52,679 bases of DNA from Brenneria izbisi (GTDB lineage Bacteria; Pseudomonadota; Gammaproteobacteria; Enterobacterales; Enterobacteriaceae). Where the stretch lies: the NCBI RefSeq assembly GCF_025840185.1, contig NZ_JAMPJU010000017.1, positions 1 through 52,679 of the forward strand, given 5' to 3'. A program made the translations under genes and the position numbers. The notes beneath the pieces are model-generated. The model saw nothing but the letters and a program-made list of their open reading frames with translations. It made no database searches and was not told the origin of the DNA. Position 1 is the stretch's first letter; every line of letters begins with the position of its first letter. Shown in pieces: positions 27,183 to 35,446 of this stretch.

Positions 27183-28447
27183 GTCATCCCCTGATGCCGG
27201 AGTCCGTTGCTTTTGCGGCGGCGGAACAGATTATGTCGCGTTGCGACGCGCTGGCGGAAATCAGTGAAACCGCCGGTCAACTGACTCGCGTGTATCTGTC
27301 CGCGGAGCATCTGCGCGCCAATGCGCTGGTGGGGACGTGGATGCGGGAGGCTGGCATGCGCGTCTGGCAGGATAGCGTCGGCAATATTTGCGGCCGTTAT
27401 GAAGGGCTGGCGCCGGATGCGCCCGCGCTATTGATGGGATCGCACCTTGATACGGTACGCAATGCCGGACGTTATGACGGTATGCTGGGCGTGCTGACCG
27501 CCATTGAAACGGTGCGTTTTCTGCATCAACAACAGATTCGCCTGCCGGTGGCGCTGGAAATTGTCGGATTTGGCGATGAAGAAGGCACCCGGTTTGGCAT
27601 TACCTTGTTGGGCAGCCGTGGTCTGACGGGCGCCTGGCCGGATAACTGGCTGCGTTGTCAGGACAATCAAGGCGTTAGCGTGGCGCAGGCGCTGGATGCC
27701 GCCGGTTTCGATGCGCAGGCTATCGCGCAGGCGGCCAGGCCGGTCAGCGACATCGTCGGCTATCTGGAACTGCATATTGAGCAGGGGCCTTGTCTGGAAC
27801 AGGCGGATCTGGCGTTAGGTGTGGTGACGGCGATTAACGGCGCCCGCCGGCTGAATTGTACCTTTCAGGGCGTGGCCGGACATGCGGGAACGGTGCCGAT
27901 GACGCAGCGTCAGGACGCGCTGGCGGCGGCGGCGAACTGGATGGTGCAGGCGGAAACGCTGACCAGAGAAAGCGATCCTTATCTGGTGGCGACATTCGGC
28001 ACGTTACAGTGCTTGCCGGGGGCGGCTAATGTGATCCCCGGCGAAGTGCGATTAACGCTGGATATTCGCGGCCCGGAAGACGCGCCGCTGGATGCGTTGC
28101 TGCAACGCCTGCTGACATCGGCCAATGAGATTGCCCGTCAGCGCGGATGCCGGTTCGAGGCGGAAGAATATTACCGGATTGCCGCCACCCGCTGCGATCC
28201 GGCATTGCAACGGCAGTTGAGCGCCGCGGTGACGCAGATACAGGGGCGCAGCTTGCTGCTGCCGAGCGGTGCGGGACACGACGCGATAGCCATCGCCGAA
28301 CGCTGGCCGGTCGCTATGCTGTTTGTGCGTTGTCGGGGCGGCGTGAGTCATCACCCTGATGAGTCGGTGATGACGGAGGATGTGGCGCAGGCATTGAGAG
28401 CATTGTACACGATGGTGCGGCAAAGCGGGGCCGGGGCTGCGGGTTAA
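27179..28447 (+). CDS. hpxK: Allantoate amidohydrolase HpxK
   Basis: A 422-residue M20-family amidohydrolase that converts allantoate to ureidoglycine, ammonia and CO2. Metal-binding segments are visible in order: GSHLDTVRNAGRYDG (His and Asp), GDEEGTRFG (Glu pair), ELHIEQGPCLE (His) and SHHPDESV near the C-terminus. The N-carbamoyl-amidohydrolase dimerisation lid (VAGHAGTVPMTQRQDAL) is typical of the allantoate/ureidopropionase group. ATG 27179 overlaps the hpxJ stop (ATGA), so the two consecutive pathway enzymes are made together. Confidence 0.92.
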   Translation: MSHPLMPESVAFAAAEQIMSRCDALAEISETAGQLTRVYLSAEHLRANALVGTWMREAGMRVWQDSVGNICGRYEGLAPDAPALLMGSHLDTVRNAGRYDGMLGVLTAIETVRFLHQQQIRLPVALEIVGFGDEEGTRFGITLLGSRGLTGAWPDNWLRCQDNQGVSVAQALDAAGFDAQAIAQAARPVSDIVGYLELHIEQGPCLEQADLALGVVTAINGARRLNCTFQGVAGHAGTVPMTQRQDALAAAANWMVQAETLTRESDPYLVATFGTLQCLPGAANVIPGEVRLTLDIRGPEDAPLDALLQRLLTSANEIARQRGCRFEAEEYYRIAATRCDPALQRQLSAAVTQIQGRSLLLPSGAGHDAIAIAERWPVAMLFVRCRGGVSHHPDESVMTEDVAQALRALYTMVRQSGAGAAG

Positions 28448-28497
28448 TCGCTATTTTATGCGGCGGCGCTGTAAGGGTTCTCCGCCGACTCTCGGCA

Positions 28498-29265
28498 TTA
28501 CAACGAAAAACGATCCGCGTCACGCCATGCCGGGAATGCTTCCCGATAGCTTTGCAGCGCTTCCAGCGACAACTCCGCGTCCAGACGAGCGGGTTGATTG
28601 GCGGGCGCGGACGCCAGAATCTCACCCTGTGCGTTAATGATCAGACTGTCGCCGCGATAGCTGTGTCCGTTGCCGTCGGTGCCGACGCGGTTGCAACCGG
28701 CGACGTAAGCCTGATTCTCAATGGCGCGGGCCGCCAGCAGCGTCTGCCAGTGTGCGGCGCGTGGCGCCGGCCAGTTGGCGACATACAAGGCCAAATCATA
28801 ATCCTGGCGGTTACGCGACCATACTGGGAAGCGCAGGTCATAGCAAATCAGCGGACAGATGCGCCAACCGCGCCATTCAAGGATTAGACGTTCCGCGCCA
28901 GCCTGATAATATTGGTGTTCATCCGCCATACGGAACAGGTGACGCTTGTCGTACTGGTAAACGACGCCATGCGGATCAATCAGCAAAAAACGGTTGACCG
29001 CGCCTTTGGGCGTTTGCACGGCAATGCTGCCGCCGATTAGCGCGTTGGTTTTCTGCGCCCACCGATGCAGCCACTGCTCGACCACCGACTGCGCCAGACT
29101 GCGCTTTGCCGCTTCCATCGCAAAACCGGTGGTGAACATTTCAGGCAACACGATCAGATCGCGATCGTTGAGGTCGGTCAGCAACGTATCAAAATGACTT
29201 AGGTTGGCAGCGCCATCCAGCCACACCAACGGTTGTTGCAGCAATGAAATTTTTAAAGTCGACAT
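28498..29265 (-). CDS. yafV: Omega-amidase YafV (nitrilase family)
   Basis: A 255-residue C-N hydrolase with the Glu-Lys-Cys triad visible: Glu in VLPEMFTTGF, Lys in YDKRHLFRMADEH and Cys in PLICYDLRFPVW. The segment RHLFRMADEHQYYQAG marks the YafV/Nit2 omega-amidase group, which hydrolyses 2-ketoglutaramate. ATG 29265 gives MSTLKISLLQQPLVW. It overlaps the ybdL end by 13 bp. This pairing fits the glutamine-transaminase/omega-amidase route: YbdL uses glutamine to regenerate methionine and releases ketoglutaramate, which YafV removes. Confidence 0.92.
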   Translation of the reverse strand: MSTLKISLLQQPLVWLDGAANLSHFDTLLTDLNDRDLIVLPEMFTTGFAMEAAKRSLAQSVVEQWLHRWAQKTNALIGGSIAVQTPKGAVNRFLLIDPHGVVYQYDKRHLFRMADEHQYYQAGAERLILEWRGWRICPLICYDLRFPVWSRNRQDYDLALYVANWPAPRAAHWQTLLAARAIENQAYVAGCNRVGTDGNGHSYRGDSLIINAQGEILASAPANQPARLDAELSLEALQSYREAFPAWRDADRFSL

Positions 29266-30410
29266 AAACGCTCCGCGGCGGCATCCAATGTAGCTTCCTG
29301 TTTGGCAAAGCATAGCCGAATTAATTGATGAGGGAACGGCTGGGCGCAGAATACGGAAAGCGGAATGGCGGCGACGCCCACCTGCTCAGTCAACCAGCGG
29401 CAGAAACTGACGTCATCCAGATCGGAGATGGCGCGGTAATCAGCCAGCAGGAAATAGGTGCCTTCGCAAGGCAGAAGTTCAAAGCGGCTGGCGGACAGGG
29501 CATGAACGAAACGATCGCGACGGGCGCGATAAAAATCCGGCAGTTCGCGCCAGTGCTGCGGCTGCTCGCGCAGCATGTCGGCGATAGCTAGCTGGGCTGG
29601 CGTGTTGACCGAAAAAGTCAGGTATTGATGAATTTTGCGTACTTCGGCGCTCAGCGCTGCCGGCGCGACGCAATAGCCCACTTTCCAGCCCGTCATATGA
29701 AAGGTTTTACCAAATGACGACACGGCAATCGCGCGTTGGCGTAAAGCAGGATGCGCCAGCACGCTGGCATGGCCTTCCGGCGCGAAGCAAATGTGCTCGT
29801 AGACTTCATCGCTCAACACGTAGATCTCATACCTCGCGATGGCCTGCCACAGTTGTTGGAAATCGTCTTTGCGCCAGACGGTGGCTGACGGATTGTGCGG
29901 CGTATTCAGGATCACCAGCCGGGTGCGATCGCTCAGCAGGGCGGAGAATTCCGCCCAGTCGACGCGAAATGCGGGCGGTTGCAGCGCCAGACGTTTTAGC
30001 TCGCCGCCAGCCAGCGCGACGGCAGGCGCATAGCTGTCATAGCTGGGATCGAAACAGATCACTTCATCGCCGGGACGCACCAGCGCCGCGATGGATGCGA
30101 ACAGCGCTTCCGTCGCGCCGGCGGTGACGGTGACTTCCGCATCGGCATCCGGTTTCCAGCCGTACAGTTCGGCTGTTTTCCCGGCGATAACCTCACGCAA
30201 TGGCGCCACGCCGGTCATGGGCGCGTATTGGTTCGCCCCCTGGCTGACATGATAGGCCAGACGCTGTTGCAGATAAGCGGGGCCATCAAAGTCAGGAAAA
30301 CCCTGTGATAGATTAATGGCCTGATGTTGCTGGGCCAGCGCGCTCATTTGGGTAAAAATGGTGGTGCCCAGGGACGGTAATTTACTGTCGGGAATAAGCG
30401 TGGCGCTCAT
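29253..30410 (-). CDS. ybdL: Methionine (KMTB) aminotransferase YbdL
   Basis: A 385-residue fold-type I PLP aminotransferase: QGFPDFDGPAYLQQ near the start, PHNPSATVWR, SDEVYEHICF and the Schiff-base Lys in SSFGKTFHMTGWKVGY. YbdL-type enzymes transaminate 2-keto-4-methylthiobutyrate to methionine, the last step of methionine salvage. ATG 30410 gives MSATLIPDSKLPSLG. It is divergent from mtnBCD, whose end product is its substrate, and shares an intergenic region with MetJ-like boxes. Confidence 0.93.
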   Translation of the reverse strand: MSATLIPDSKLPSLGTTIFTQMSALAQQHQAINLSQGFPDFDGPAYLQQRLAYHVSQGANQYAPMTGVAPLREVIAGKTAELYGWKPDADAEVTVTAGATEALFASIAALVRPGDEVICFDPSYDSYAPAVALAGGELKRLALQPPAFRVDWAEFSALLSDRTRLVILNTPHNPSATVWRKDDFQQLWQAIARYEIYVLSDEVYEHICFAPEGHASVLAHPALRQRAIAVSSFGKTFHMTGWKVGYCVAPAALSAEVRKIHQYLTFSVNTPAQLAIADMLREQPQHWRELPDFYRARRDRFVHALSASRFELLPCEGTYFLLADYRAISDLDDVSFCRWLTEQVGVAAIPLSVFCAQPFPHQLIRLCFAKQEATLDAAAERLCRL

Positions 30411-30478
30411 GACGGGATCGGACTCCTGCAAACCTGTATTGCCTGACAATATAACACGATGCTAGTATTTGGCAATCA

Positions 30479-30502
30479 AGACGCTTGGACGTTTAAACGG
30501 CT
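30479..30502. promoter_or_regulatory. Three tandem MetJ boxes between ybdL and mtnB
   Basis: AGACGCTT, GGACGTTT and AAACGGCT abut without spacing; each matches the 8-bp met box AGACGTCT at 6 of 8 positions. Tandem abutting boxes are how MetJ dimers bind. The array is 69 bp from ybdL and 63 bp from mtnB, so it could repress both by S-adenosylmethionine. Confidence 0.7.
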
Positions 30503-30564
30503 AAATACCGTTAAGTGCTAAGTCATAACCAAAGGGACTAAGTACCCGTTAAACGAGAGGCATG

Positions 30565-31179
30565 ATGACTGAGGATCAGCAACTTACAGCACTGCTTGCC
30601 GCCTGTCACTGGATAGGGCAAAAAGGCTGGTGTCCGTCGACCGGGGGCAATATGTCCGTGCGCCTTGATGCGCAACGGTGTCTGATTACCGAATCGGGCA
30701 AGGATAAAGGCAGCTTGCGGCAACAGGATTTTCTGCTGGTGGAGATTGCCGCCAATCACGTTCCCAGCGGCCGTACGCCATCGGCGGAAACCGGCCTGCA
30801 TACGCTGTTATATCGCACTTATCCGCAGGTTGGCGCGGTACTGCACACTCACTCGGTGAATGCGACCGTCCTCTCGCGGGTAGAAAAAAGTGCAGAACTG
30901 GTGTTACAGGGCTATGAGATGCAAAAGTCGCTGGCCGGTCAGACAACCCATTTGGCTTCTGTGACGATCCCGATTTTCGATAACGATCAGGATATTGCGG
31001 CGCTGGCCGATCGGGTGGCGACGTTCGCCAGACATCAGCCGCTGCGCTACGGTTTTCTGGTGCGCGGCCATGGTCTTTATTGCTGGGGAGAGACGGTGAC
31101 GGAAGCGCGTCGTCATTTGGAAGGGCTTGAGTTTTTGTTTCAGTGTGAATTACAACGCCGACTGCTGGAGGCCAAATGA
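30565..31179 (+). CDS. mtnB: Methylthioribulose-1-phosphate dehydratase
   Basis: A 204-residue class-II aldolase-fold dehydratase. [23 protein letters not shown] and the metal His pair in [15 protein letters not shown], then [15 protein letters not shown], are the zinc-site elements. It converts MTRu-1-P to 2,3-diketo-5-methylthiopentyl-1-P. ATG 30565 is chosen over 30562 because GAGAGG at 30555-30560 is then 4 nt away. mtnB, mtnC and mtnD overlap by 4 bp each, a compact operon. Confidence 0.95.
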   Translation: MTEDQQLTALLAACHWIGQKGWCPSTGGNMSVRLDAQRCLITESGKDKGSLRQQDFLLVEIAANHVPSGRTPSAETGLHTLLYRTYPQVGAVLHTHSVNATVLSRVEKSAELVLQGYEMQKSLAGQTTHLASVTIPIFDNDQDIAALADRVATFARHQPLRYGFLVRGHGLYCWGETVTEARRHLEGLEFLFQCELQRRLLEAK

Positions 31180-31880
31180 GTCAGGTTGACGGCATTAAAG
31201 CGATAGTGACGGACATTGAAGGCACCACCAGCGATATTCGTTTTGTACACAACGCGTTGTTTCCTTATGCTCGCGCACGTCTGGCGGATACCGTGCGCCA
31301 GCAGCGCGACAATCAGGAGATCGCACAGGCTTTGGCGTTGTTGCGTCAGGAACTGGCTAGGCCCGATGCGGATGAAGAGACATTGATTGCCGCGTTGCAT
31401 CGGTTTATGGATGAAGATCGCAAATCCACCGCACTCAAGCTGTTGCAAGGCATCATTTGGCGTTCGGGTTATCACCACGGCGATTTTCGTGGACATCTCT
31501 ACCCGGAAGTGGCCCGGCAACTTGCCGACTGGCATCAGCAAGGCATTGGTCTGTATGTCTATTCGTCGGGTTCGGTTGAAGCGCAGCAACTGCTTTTCGG
31601 TTACAGCGAAGCGGGGGATTTACGCCCGTTGTTCCGTGATTATTTTGATACCCGCGTCGGCGCAAAACGTGAAACCGCCGCTTACCACGCCATTGCGCGT
31701 TCCATTGGTGTACCGGCGGCGCAGTTACTGTTTCTGTCGGATATTCATCAGGAACTGGATGCCGCAAAAGAAGCGGGCTGGCATACCTGTCAGCTTATTC
31801 GTCGTGATGCCGATGACGTGAGCCGTCACCCTCAGGTGGCGAGTTTTGATCAGATCGATTTACAGGAGTATTCCCAATGA
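31176..31880 (+). CDS. mtnC: Enolase-phosphatase E1
   Basis: A 234-residue HAD-superfamily enzyme that enolises and dephosphorylates the mtnB product to acireductone. HAD motif I is [20 protein letters not shown] (Asp nucleophile and second acidic residue), motif [18 protein letters not shown], and motif [21 protein letters not shown]. Length matches the MtnC family, and the ATGA overlap with mtnB and mtnD indicates coupling. Confidence 0.95.
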   Translation: MSQVDGIKAIVTDIEGTTSDIRFVHNALFPYARARLADTVRQQRDNQEIAQALALLRQELARPDADEETLIAALHRFMDEDRKSTALKLLQGIIWRSGYHHGDFRGHLYPEVARQLADWHQQGIGLYVYSSGSVEAQQLLFGYSEAGDLRPLFRDYFDTRVGAKRETAAYHAIARSIGVPAAQLLFLSDIHQELDAAKEAGWHTCQLIRRDADDVSRHPQVASFDQIDLQEYSQ

Positions 31881-32422
31881 GCGCACTGACTATCTTTAGT
31901 GACAGCGATGCAAGCCAACCAATTTGGCACAGCCGGGATGGTGAAGCCATCCGTCAGCGACTGGCCGATATCGGCGTGCGTTTTGAACGCTGGCAGGCCA
32001 ATAAGACGCTGAGCGACGCGCCTTCTGCCGAAGAAGTGCTGGCGGCTTACCAGCATGAGATCGACAAACTGGTAGCTGAAAAAGGTTATCAGAGTTGGGA
32101 TGTGATCAGTATGCGCGCGGATAACCCGCAGCGTACGGAACTGCGCGCCAAATTTCTGTCTGAGCACACGCACGGCGAAGATGAAGTGCGTTTCTTTGTG
32201 GAAGGGGCGGGGTTGTTCTGCCTGCATCTGCAAGGCAGGATTTTCCAGATCTTGTGTGAGAAAAACGATCTGCTGTCCGTGCCGGCAGGCACGGCGCATT
32301 GGTTCGACATGGGGCCGGAACCTCACTTCACCGCGATCCGCCTGTTTGATAACCCGGAAGGATGGATCGCGCATTTTACCGGCGATAAGATCGCGGATGC
32401 TTACCCGAAATTAGCGGATTAA
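31877..32422 (+). CDS. mtnD: Acireductone dioxygenase
   Basis: A 181-residue cupin: [20 protein letters not shown] supplies the His-His-Glu metal ligands and [13 protein letters not shown] the fourth. With iron it yields 2-keto-4-methylthiobutyrate plus formate; with nickel it makes an off-pathway product. The KMTB product is what YbdL transaminates. It ends the mtnBCD operon just before a strong terminator. Confidence 0.95.
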   Translation: MSALTIFSDSDASQPIWHSRDGEAIRQRLADIGVRFERWQANKTLSDAPSAEEVLAAYQHEIDKLVAEKGYQSWDVISMRADNPQRTELRAKFLSEHTHGEDEVRFFVEGAGLFCLHLQGRIFQILCEKNDLLSVPAGTAHWFDMGPEPHFTAIRLFDNPEGWIAHFTGDKIADAYPKLAD

Positions 32423-32434
32423 CATATTTATGGG

Positions 32435-32457
32435 CGCCAGTTTGACTGGCGTTTTTT
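32435..32457 (+). terminator. Terminator of mtnBCD
   Basis: CGCCAG-TTTGA-CTGGCG followed by six T lies 13 bp after the mtnD stop. It is a typical short intrinsic terminator. Confidence 0.85.
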
Positions 32458-32544
32458 CCCGCGATGGTATCCGGCTGCTTAACGCCAGAAGCTGAGCCGC
32501 ATAAAAACCGCATGGGCCAATCTGTCGCATAGCGCGGCGATCAA

Positions 32545-33585
32545 TCACGTTTTCCTCTCACCCAACGCTGAGCGAAATATCCCTTCTTTCACCGCCTGCG
32601 GCGTCACCACGCCGGTATCCAATACCCAACCGCTGATAAGTTGCGCTGGCGTGACATCAAACGCCGGGTTGTAGACTGGTGCGTTTTGCGGCGCCCACTG
32701 GCAGTTGCCGAAACTGCCAGAGACACCGGTCACTTCCGTTGCGGCGCGTTGCTCAATCGGAATGGCGTGACCGTCCGGGCAGGCCGGATCGTGTGTGGTA
32801 TGCGGCGCGGCGACGTAGAACGGGATCTGATGATAGTGCGCTAATACCGCCAGACTGTAGGTGCCTATCTTATTGGCGACATCCCCATTGGCGGCAATAC
32901 GATCCGCGCCAACCCATACGGCATCGACTTTACCTTGCGCCATCAGGCTGGCGGCCATCGAATCGCAAATCAATTGATAAGGGATCGCTAATTCACCCAA
33001 TTCCCATGCGGTAAGGCGTCCGCCTTGCAGCAATGGCCGGGTTTCATCAACCCATACCTGTTGGATTTTCCCCTGTTGATGCGCGTGCAGCAATACGCCG
33101 ATCGCCGTGCCGATCCCGGCGGTCGCCAGTCCGCCGGTATTACAGTGAGTCAGCAGCCGACTATTGGGTTTCACCAGCGTAACGCCATGAGCGGCAATCT
33201 GTTCGCACAGCGCACGATCTTCCGCCACCAGCCGCAACGCTTCCTGCTCCATGGCGTTGACGAATTGCGGTTGCGCCAGCGCTTGCTTCATGCGGTCCAG
33301 ATTATTCATCAGATTTACCGCCGTGGGGCGGGCTTTCCGCAATGTTTCCAGCGCCAGCGCCAACTGTGGTCGGGGTAATCCGCCTTCTGCCAGCAGCACC
33401 AGCAACAGACTGGCGGATAAGCCAATCAACGGCGCGCCGCGCACGCGTAATGCCTGGATATGTTCCACCAGCGACGCCACATCCGGGCAGGGACACCAGC
33501 GTTTCTCCTGTGGCAGCGCCTGTTGGTCGAGGATCCACAATTGATTATCAATAATTTTCAGGCTGGTTGTGTTAAGTGTCTGCAT
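32545..33585 (-). CDS. mtnA: S-methyl-5-thioribose-1-phosphate isomerase
   Basis: A 346-residue eIF2B-like isomerase converting MTR-1-P to MTRu-1-[10 protein letters not shown] near the N-terminus, [17 protein letters not shown] with the catalytic Cys, and [18 protein letters not shown] with the catalytic Asp are all present. It is divergent from mtnK, the kinase that makes its substrate, with a 137-bp shared promoter region holding a MetJ-like site. Confidence 0.95.
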   Translation of the reverse strand: MQTLNTTSLKIIDNQLWILDQQALPQEKRWCPCPDVASLVEHIQALRVRGAPLIGLSASLLLVLLAEGGLPRPQLALALETLRKARPTAVNLMNNLDRMKQALAQPQFVNAMEQEALRLVAEDRALCEQIAAHGVTLVKPNSRLLTHCNTGGLATAGIGTAIGVLLHAHQQGKIQQVWVDETRPLLQGGRLTAWELGELAIPYQLICDSMAASLMAQGKVDAVWVGADRIAANGDVANKIGTYSLAVLAHYHQIPFYVAAPHTTHDPACPDGHAIPIEQRAATEVTGVSGSFGNCQWAPQNAPVYNPAFDVTPAQLISGWVLDTGVVTPQAVKEGIFRSALGERKT

Positions 33586-33654
33586 GAGTGGTTAAATCCA
33601 TGTTGCGTTATTGCACTGATTTTCTTATTCTGCCAATATGCGTGATGGATGTAT

Positions 33655-33678
33655 AGACGTCCGCACGCTTTTATGTCT
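33655..33678. promoter_or_regulatory. MetJ-like box array between mtnA and mtnK
   Basis: AGACGTCC matches the met box at 7 of 8 positions and is followed by two weaker boxes (GCACGCTT, 4 of 8; TTATGTCT, 5 of 8). The array lies 70 bp from the mtnA start and 50 bp from mtnK. Confidence 0.5.
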
Positions 33679-33728
33679 AAAAAGCTTTTCTCACCATGAG
33701 GTGAGCGCACAAGAATAAGGGGTTGGCA

Positions 33729-34931
33729 ATGTCTGTTTACCGCACCTTTACGGCGGATGATGCCGTAGAATATGCCCGCCAGTATGGTGGGGTGAGCGAT
33801 CCGCACTCGCTGGTCGCCGCCGAGGAAATTGGCGACGGTAATCTGAATCTGGTGTTTAAAATTCGCGATACGCGCGGCGTAAGCCGGGTGATTGTCAAAC
33901 AGGCGCTCCCGTATGTTCGTTGCGTTGGCGAGTCGTGGCCGTTGACGTTGGATCGCTCGCGCATTGAGGCGGAAACGCTGCTGGCTCATGCGCAATTCTG
34001 TCCGCAGCATACGGTGGCGGTATTACATCACGATGCGGAACTGGCGGTGATGGTGCAGGAAGATCTTTCCAATTATCGCATCTGGCGCGGCGAGTTGATT
34101 CAAGGGGCCAACTACCCGCAGGCTGCGACTCAATTGGGCGAATATCTGGCGCAGGCGTTGTTCCATCACTCTGATTTTTATCAATCACCTCATGATAAGA
34201 AAGCAGCGGTAAGCCGGTTTACCAATCCTGAATTGTGTCAGATCACCGAAGATTTGTTCTTCACCGATCCTTATATTGACCATGAAAGAAATCAGTTTGA
34301 GGCCGCGATAACCGCGGATGTACTGGCTTTACGCGATGATCATGCATTGAAGCTGGCGGTTGCCGGACTAAAACATCGCTTTTTGAGCAAGGCCGAAGCA
34401 TTGCTGCATGGCGATATTCATAGCGGCTCGATATTTGTAGCGGAAGGCCGCCTGAAAGCGATTGACGCCGAGTTCGGTTTCTATGGGCCGATGGGATTTG
34501 ATGTAGGAACCGCAATCGGCAATTTGTTGCTGAACTATTGCGGCTTGCCGGGCCTGCTGGCGCCGCGTGAAGCGGCAGCCAACCGCGAGCAACGGCTTGC
34601 TGATATCTGCGCGCTATGGAATACCTTTGCGGCGCGTTTCCTGTCGCTGAGTGAGCGCCATAGCCGTGAACCTTCGCTGGCGCAGTCGGGCTATGCCGAA
34701 CTGTTTTTACAACAGGTATGGCAGGATGCCGTCGGTTATTGCGGCACCGAACTGATTCGCCGTACCATTGGACTGGCGCATGTCGCCGATCTTGATAGCA
34801 TTCAGGATGATGAATCCAGAGCGGAATGTCAGCGTCAGGCGCTGGCGCTGGGGCGGACGCTGATTCTGGCCGCTCCGCATATTGTCAATGTGGAAGCGTT
34901 GTTGGCGCGGATACGACAAAGCGGCGCCTAG
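33729..34931 (+). CDS. mtnK: Methylthioribose kinase
   Basis: A 400-residue kinase of the aminoglycoside-phosphotransferase fold that phosphorylates 5-methylthioribose. Catalytic loop [13 protein letters not shown] and the metal-binding [15 protein letters not shown] are in the expected order. ATG 33729 gives [16 protein letters not shown] and has AAGGGG 7 bases upstream; an in-frame ATG six bases earlier at 33723 is possible. It completes the methionine salvage set with mtnA, mtnBCD and ybdL. The adenosylhomocysteine/MTA nucleosidase that would supply methylthioribose is not in the window. Confidence 0.94.
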   Translation: MSVYRTFTADDAVEYARQYGGVSDPHSLVAAEEIGDGNLNLVFKIRDTRGVSRVIVKQALPYVRCVGESWPLTLDRSRIEAETLLAHAQFCPQHTVAVLHHDAELAVMVQEDLSNYRIWRGELIQGANYPQAATQLGEYLAQALFHHSDFYQSPHDKKAAVSRFTNPELCQITEDLFFTDPYIDHERNQFEAAITADVLALRDDHALKLAVAGLKHRFLSKAEALLHGDIHSGSIFVAEGRLKAIDAEFGFYGPMGFDVGTAIGNLLLNYCGLPGLLAPREAAANREQRLADICALWNTFAARFLSLSERHSREPSLAQSGYAELFLQQVWQDAVGYCGTELIRRTIGLAHVADLDSIQDDESRAECQRQALALGRTLILAAPHIVNVEALLARIRQSGA

Positions 34932-34959
34932 GATTGATGGCATCGTGTTGGCGAGGTAG

Positions 34960-35310
34960 CTATTTCTTCCCTTTCGCCAGCATCGCTTTCAGATCGGCAA
35001 AAGGATTGTGGGTGGCGAGGCCGATCTCTTTCTGGGCATCCTCGCCAGCTATCACGGTTGAACCGTACATATCCGCGTCAGTATATTTTGAATGCTCATG
35101 ATCGTGGCAATACAGACACAGCATTTCCCAATTGCTGCCATCTTCCGGGTTATTGCTGTGATCATGATCGATATGATGCACGGTTAATTCACGCAGATTG
35201 GAATAAACGAATTCACGCGAGCAGCGACCGCAAACCCACGGAAAGAGTTTGAGGGCTTTTTCACGATAGCCGCTTTCGAGCTTCGCATAGTTTTTCGGGA
35301 TGTAGGCCAT
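34960..35310 (-). CDS. yajD: HNH nuclease family protein YajD
   Basis: A 116-residue HNH protein closely like E. coli YajD (115). CGRCSREFVYSNLRELTVHH, DHDHSNNPEDGSNWEMLC and YCHDHEH give the two CxxC zinc pairs and the HH catalytic motif. The name is from the conserved N-terminus MAYIPKNYAKLESGYREKAL. Cellular role unknown. It converges with mtnK. Confidence 0.93.
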   Translation of the reverse strand: MAYIPKNYAKLESGYREKALKLFPWVCGRCSREFVYSNLRELTVHHIDHDHSNNPEDGSNWEMLCLYCHDHEHSKYTDADMYGSTVIAGEDAQKEIGLATHNPFADLKAMLAKGKK

Positions 35311-35394
35311 GATGTGGAGTCTTTGGGTCTGAAAAACCGATGGTGTAAGAAGTGGTCATTTTAACCCGGTTGGCACACGGTATAAATGGGTAGA

Positions 35395-35421
35395 TGAAAA
35401 AAGGCCGCAATCGCGGCCTTT
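35395..35421 (-). terminator. Terminator of fadE
   Basis: AAAGGCCGC and GCGGCCTTT form a 9-bp stem with a 4-nt loop, followed leftward by TTTTTT. It lies 26 bases after the fadE stop. Confidence 0.85.
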
Positions 35422-35446
35422 GACAGGAAGATATTTAAGTGTTCGA

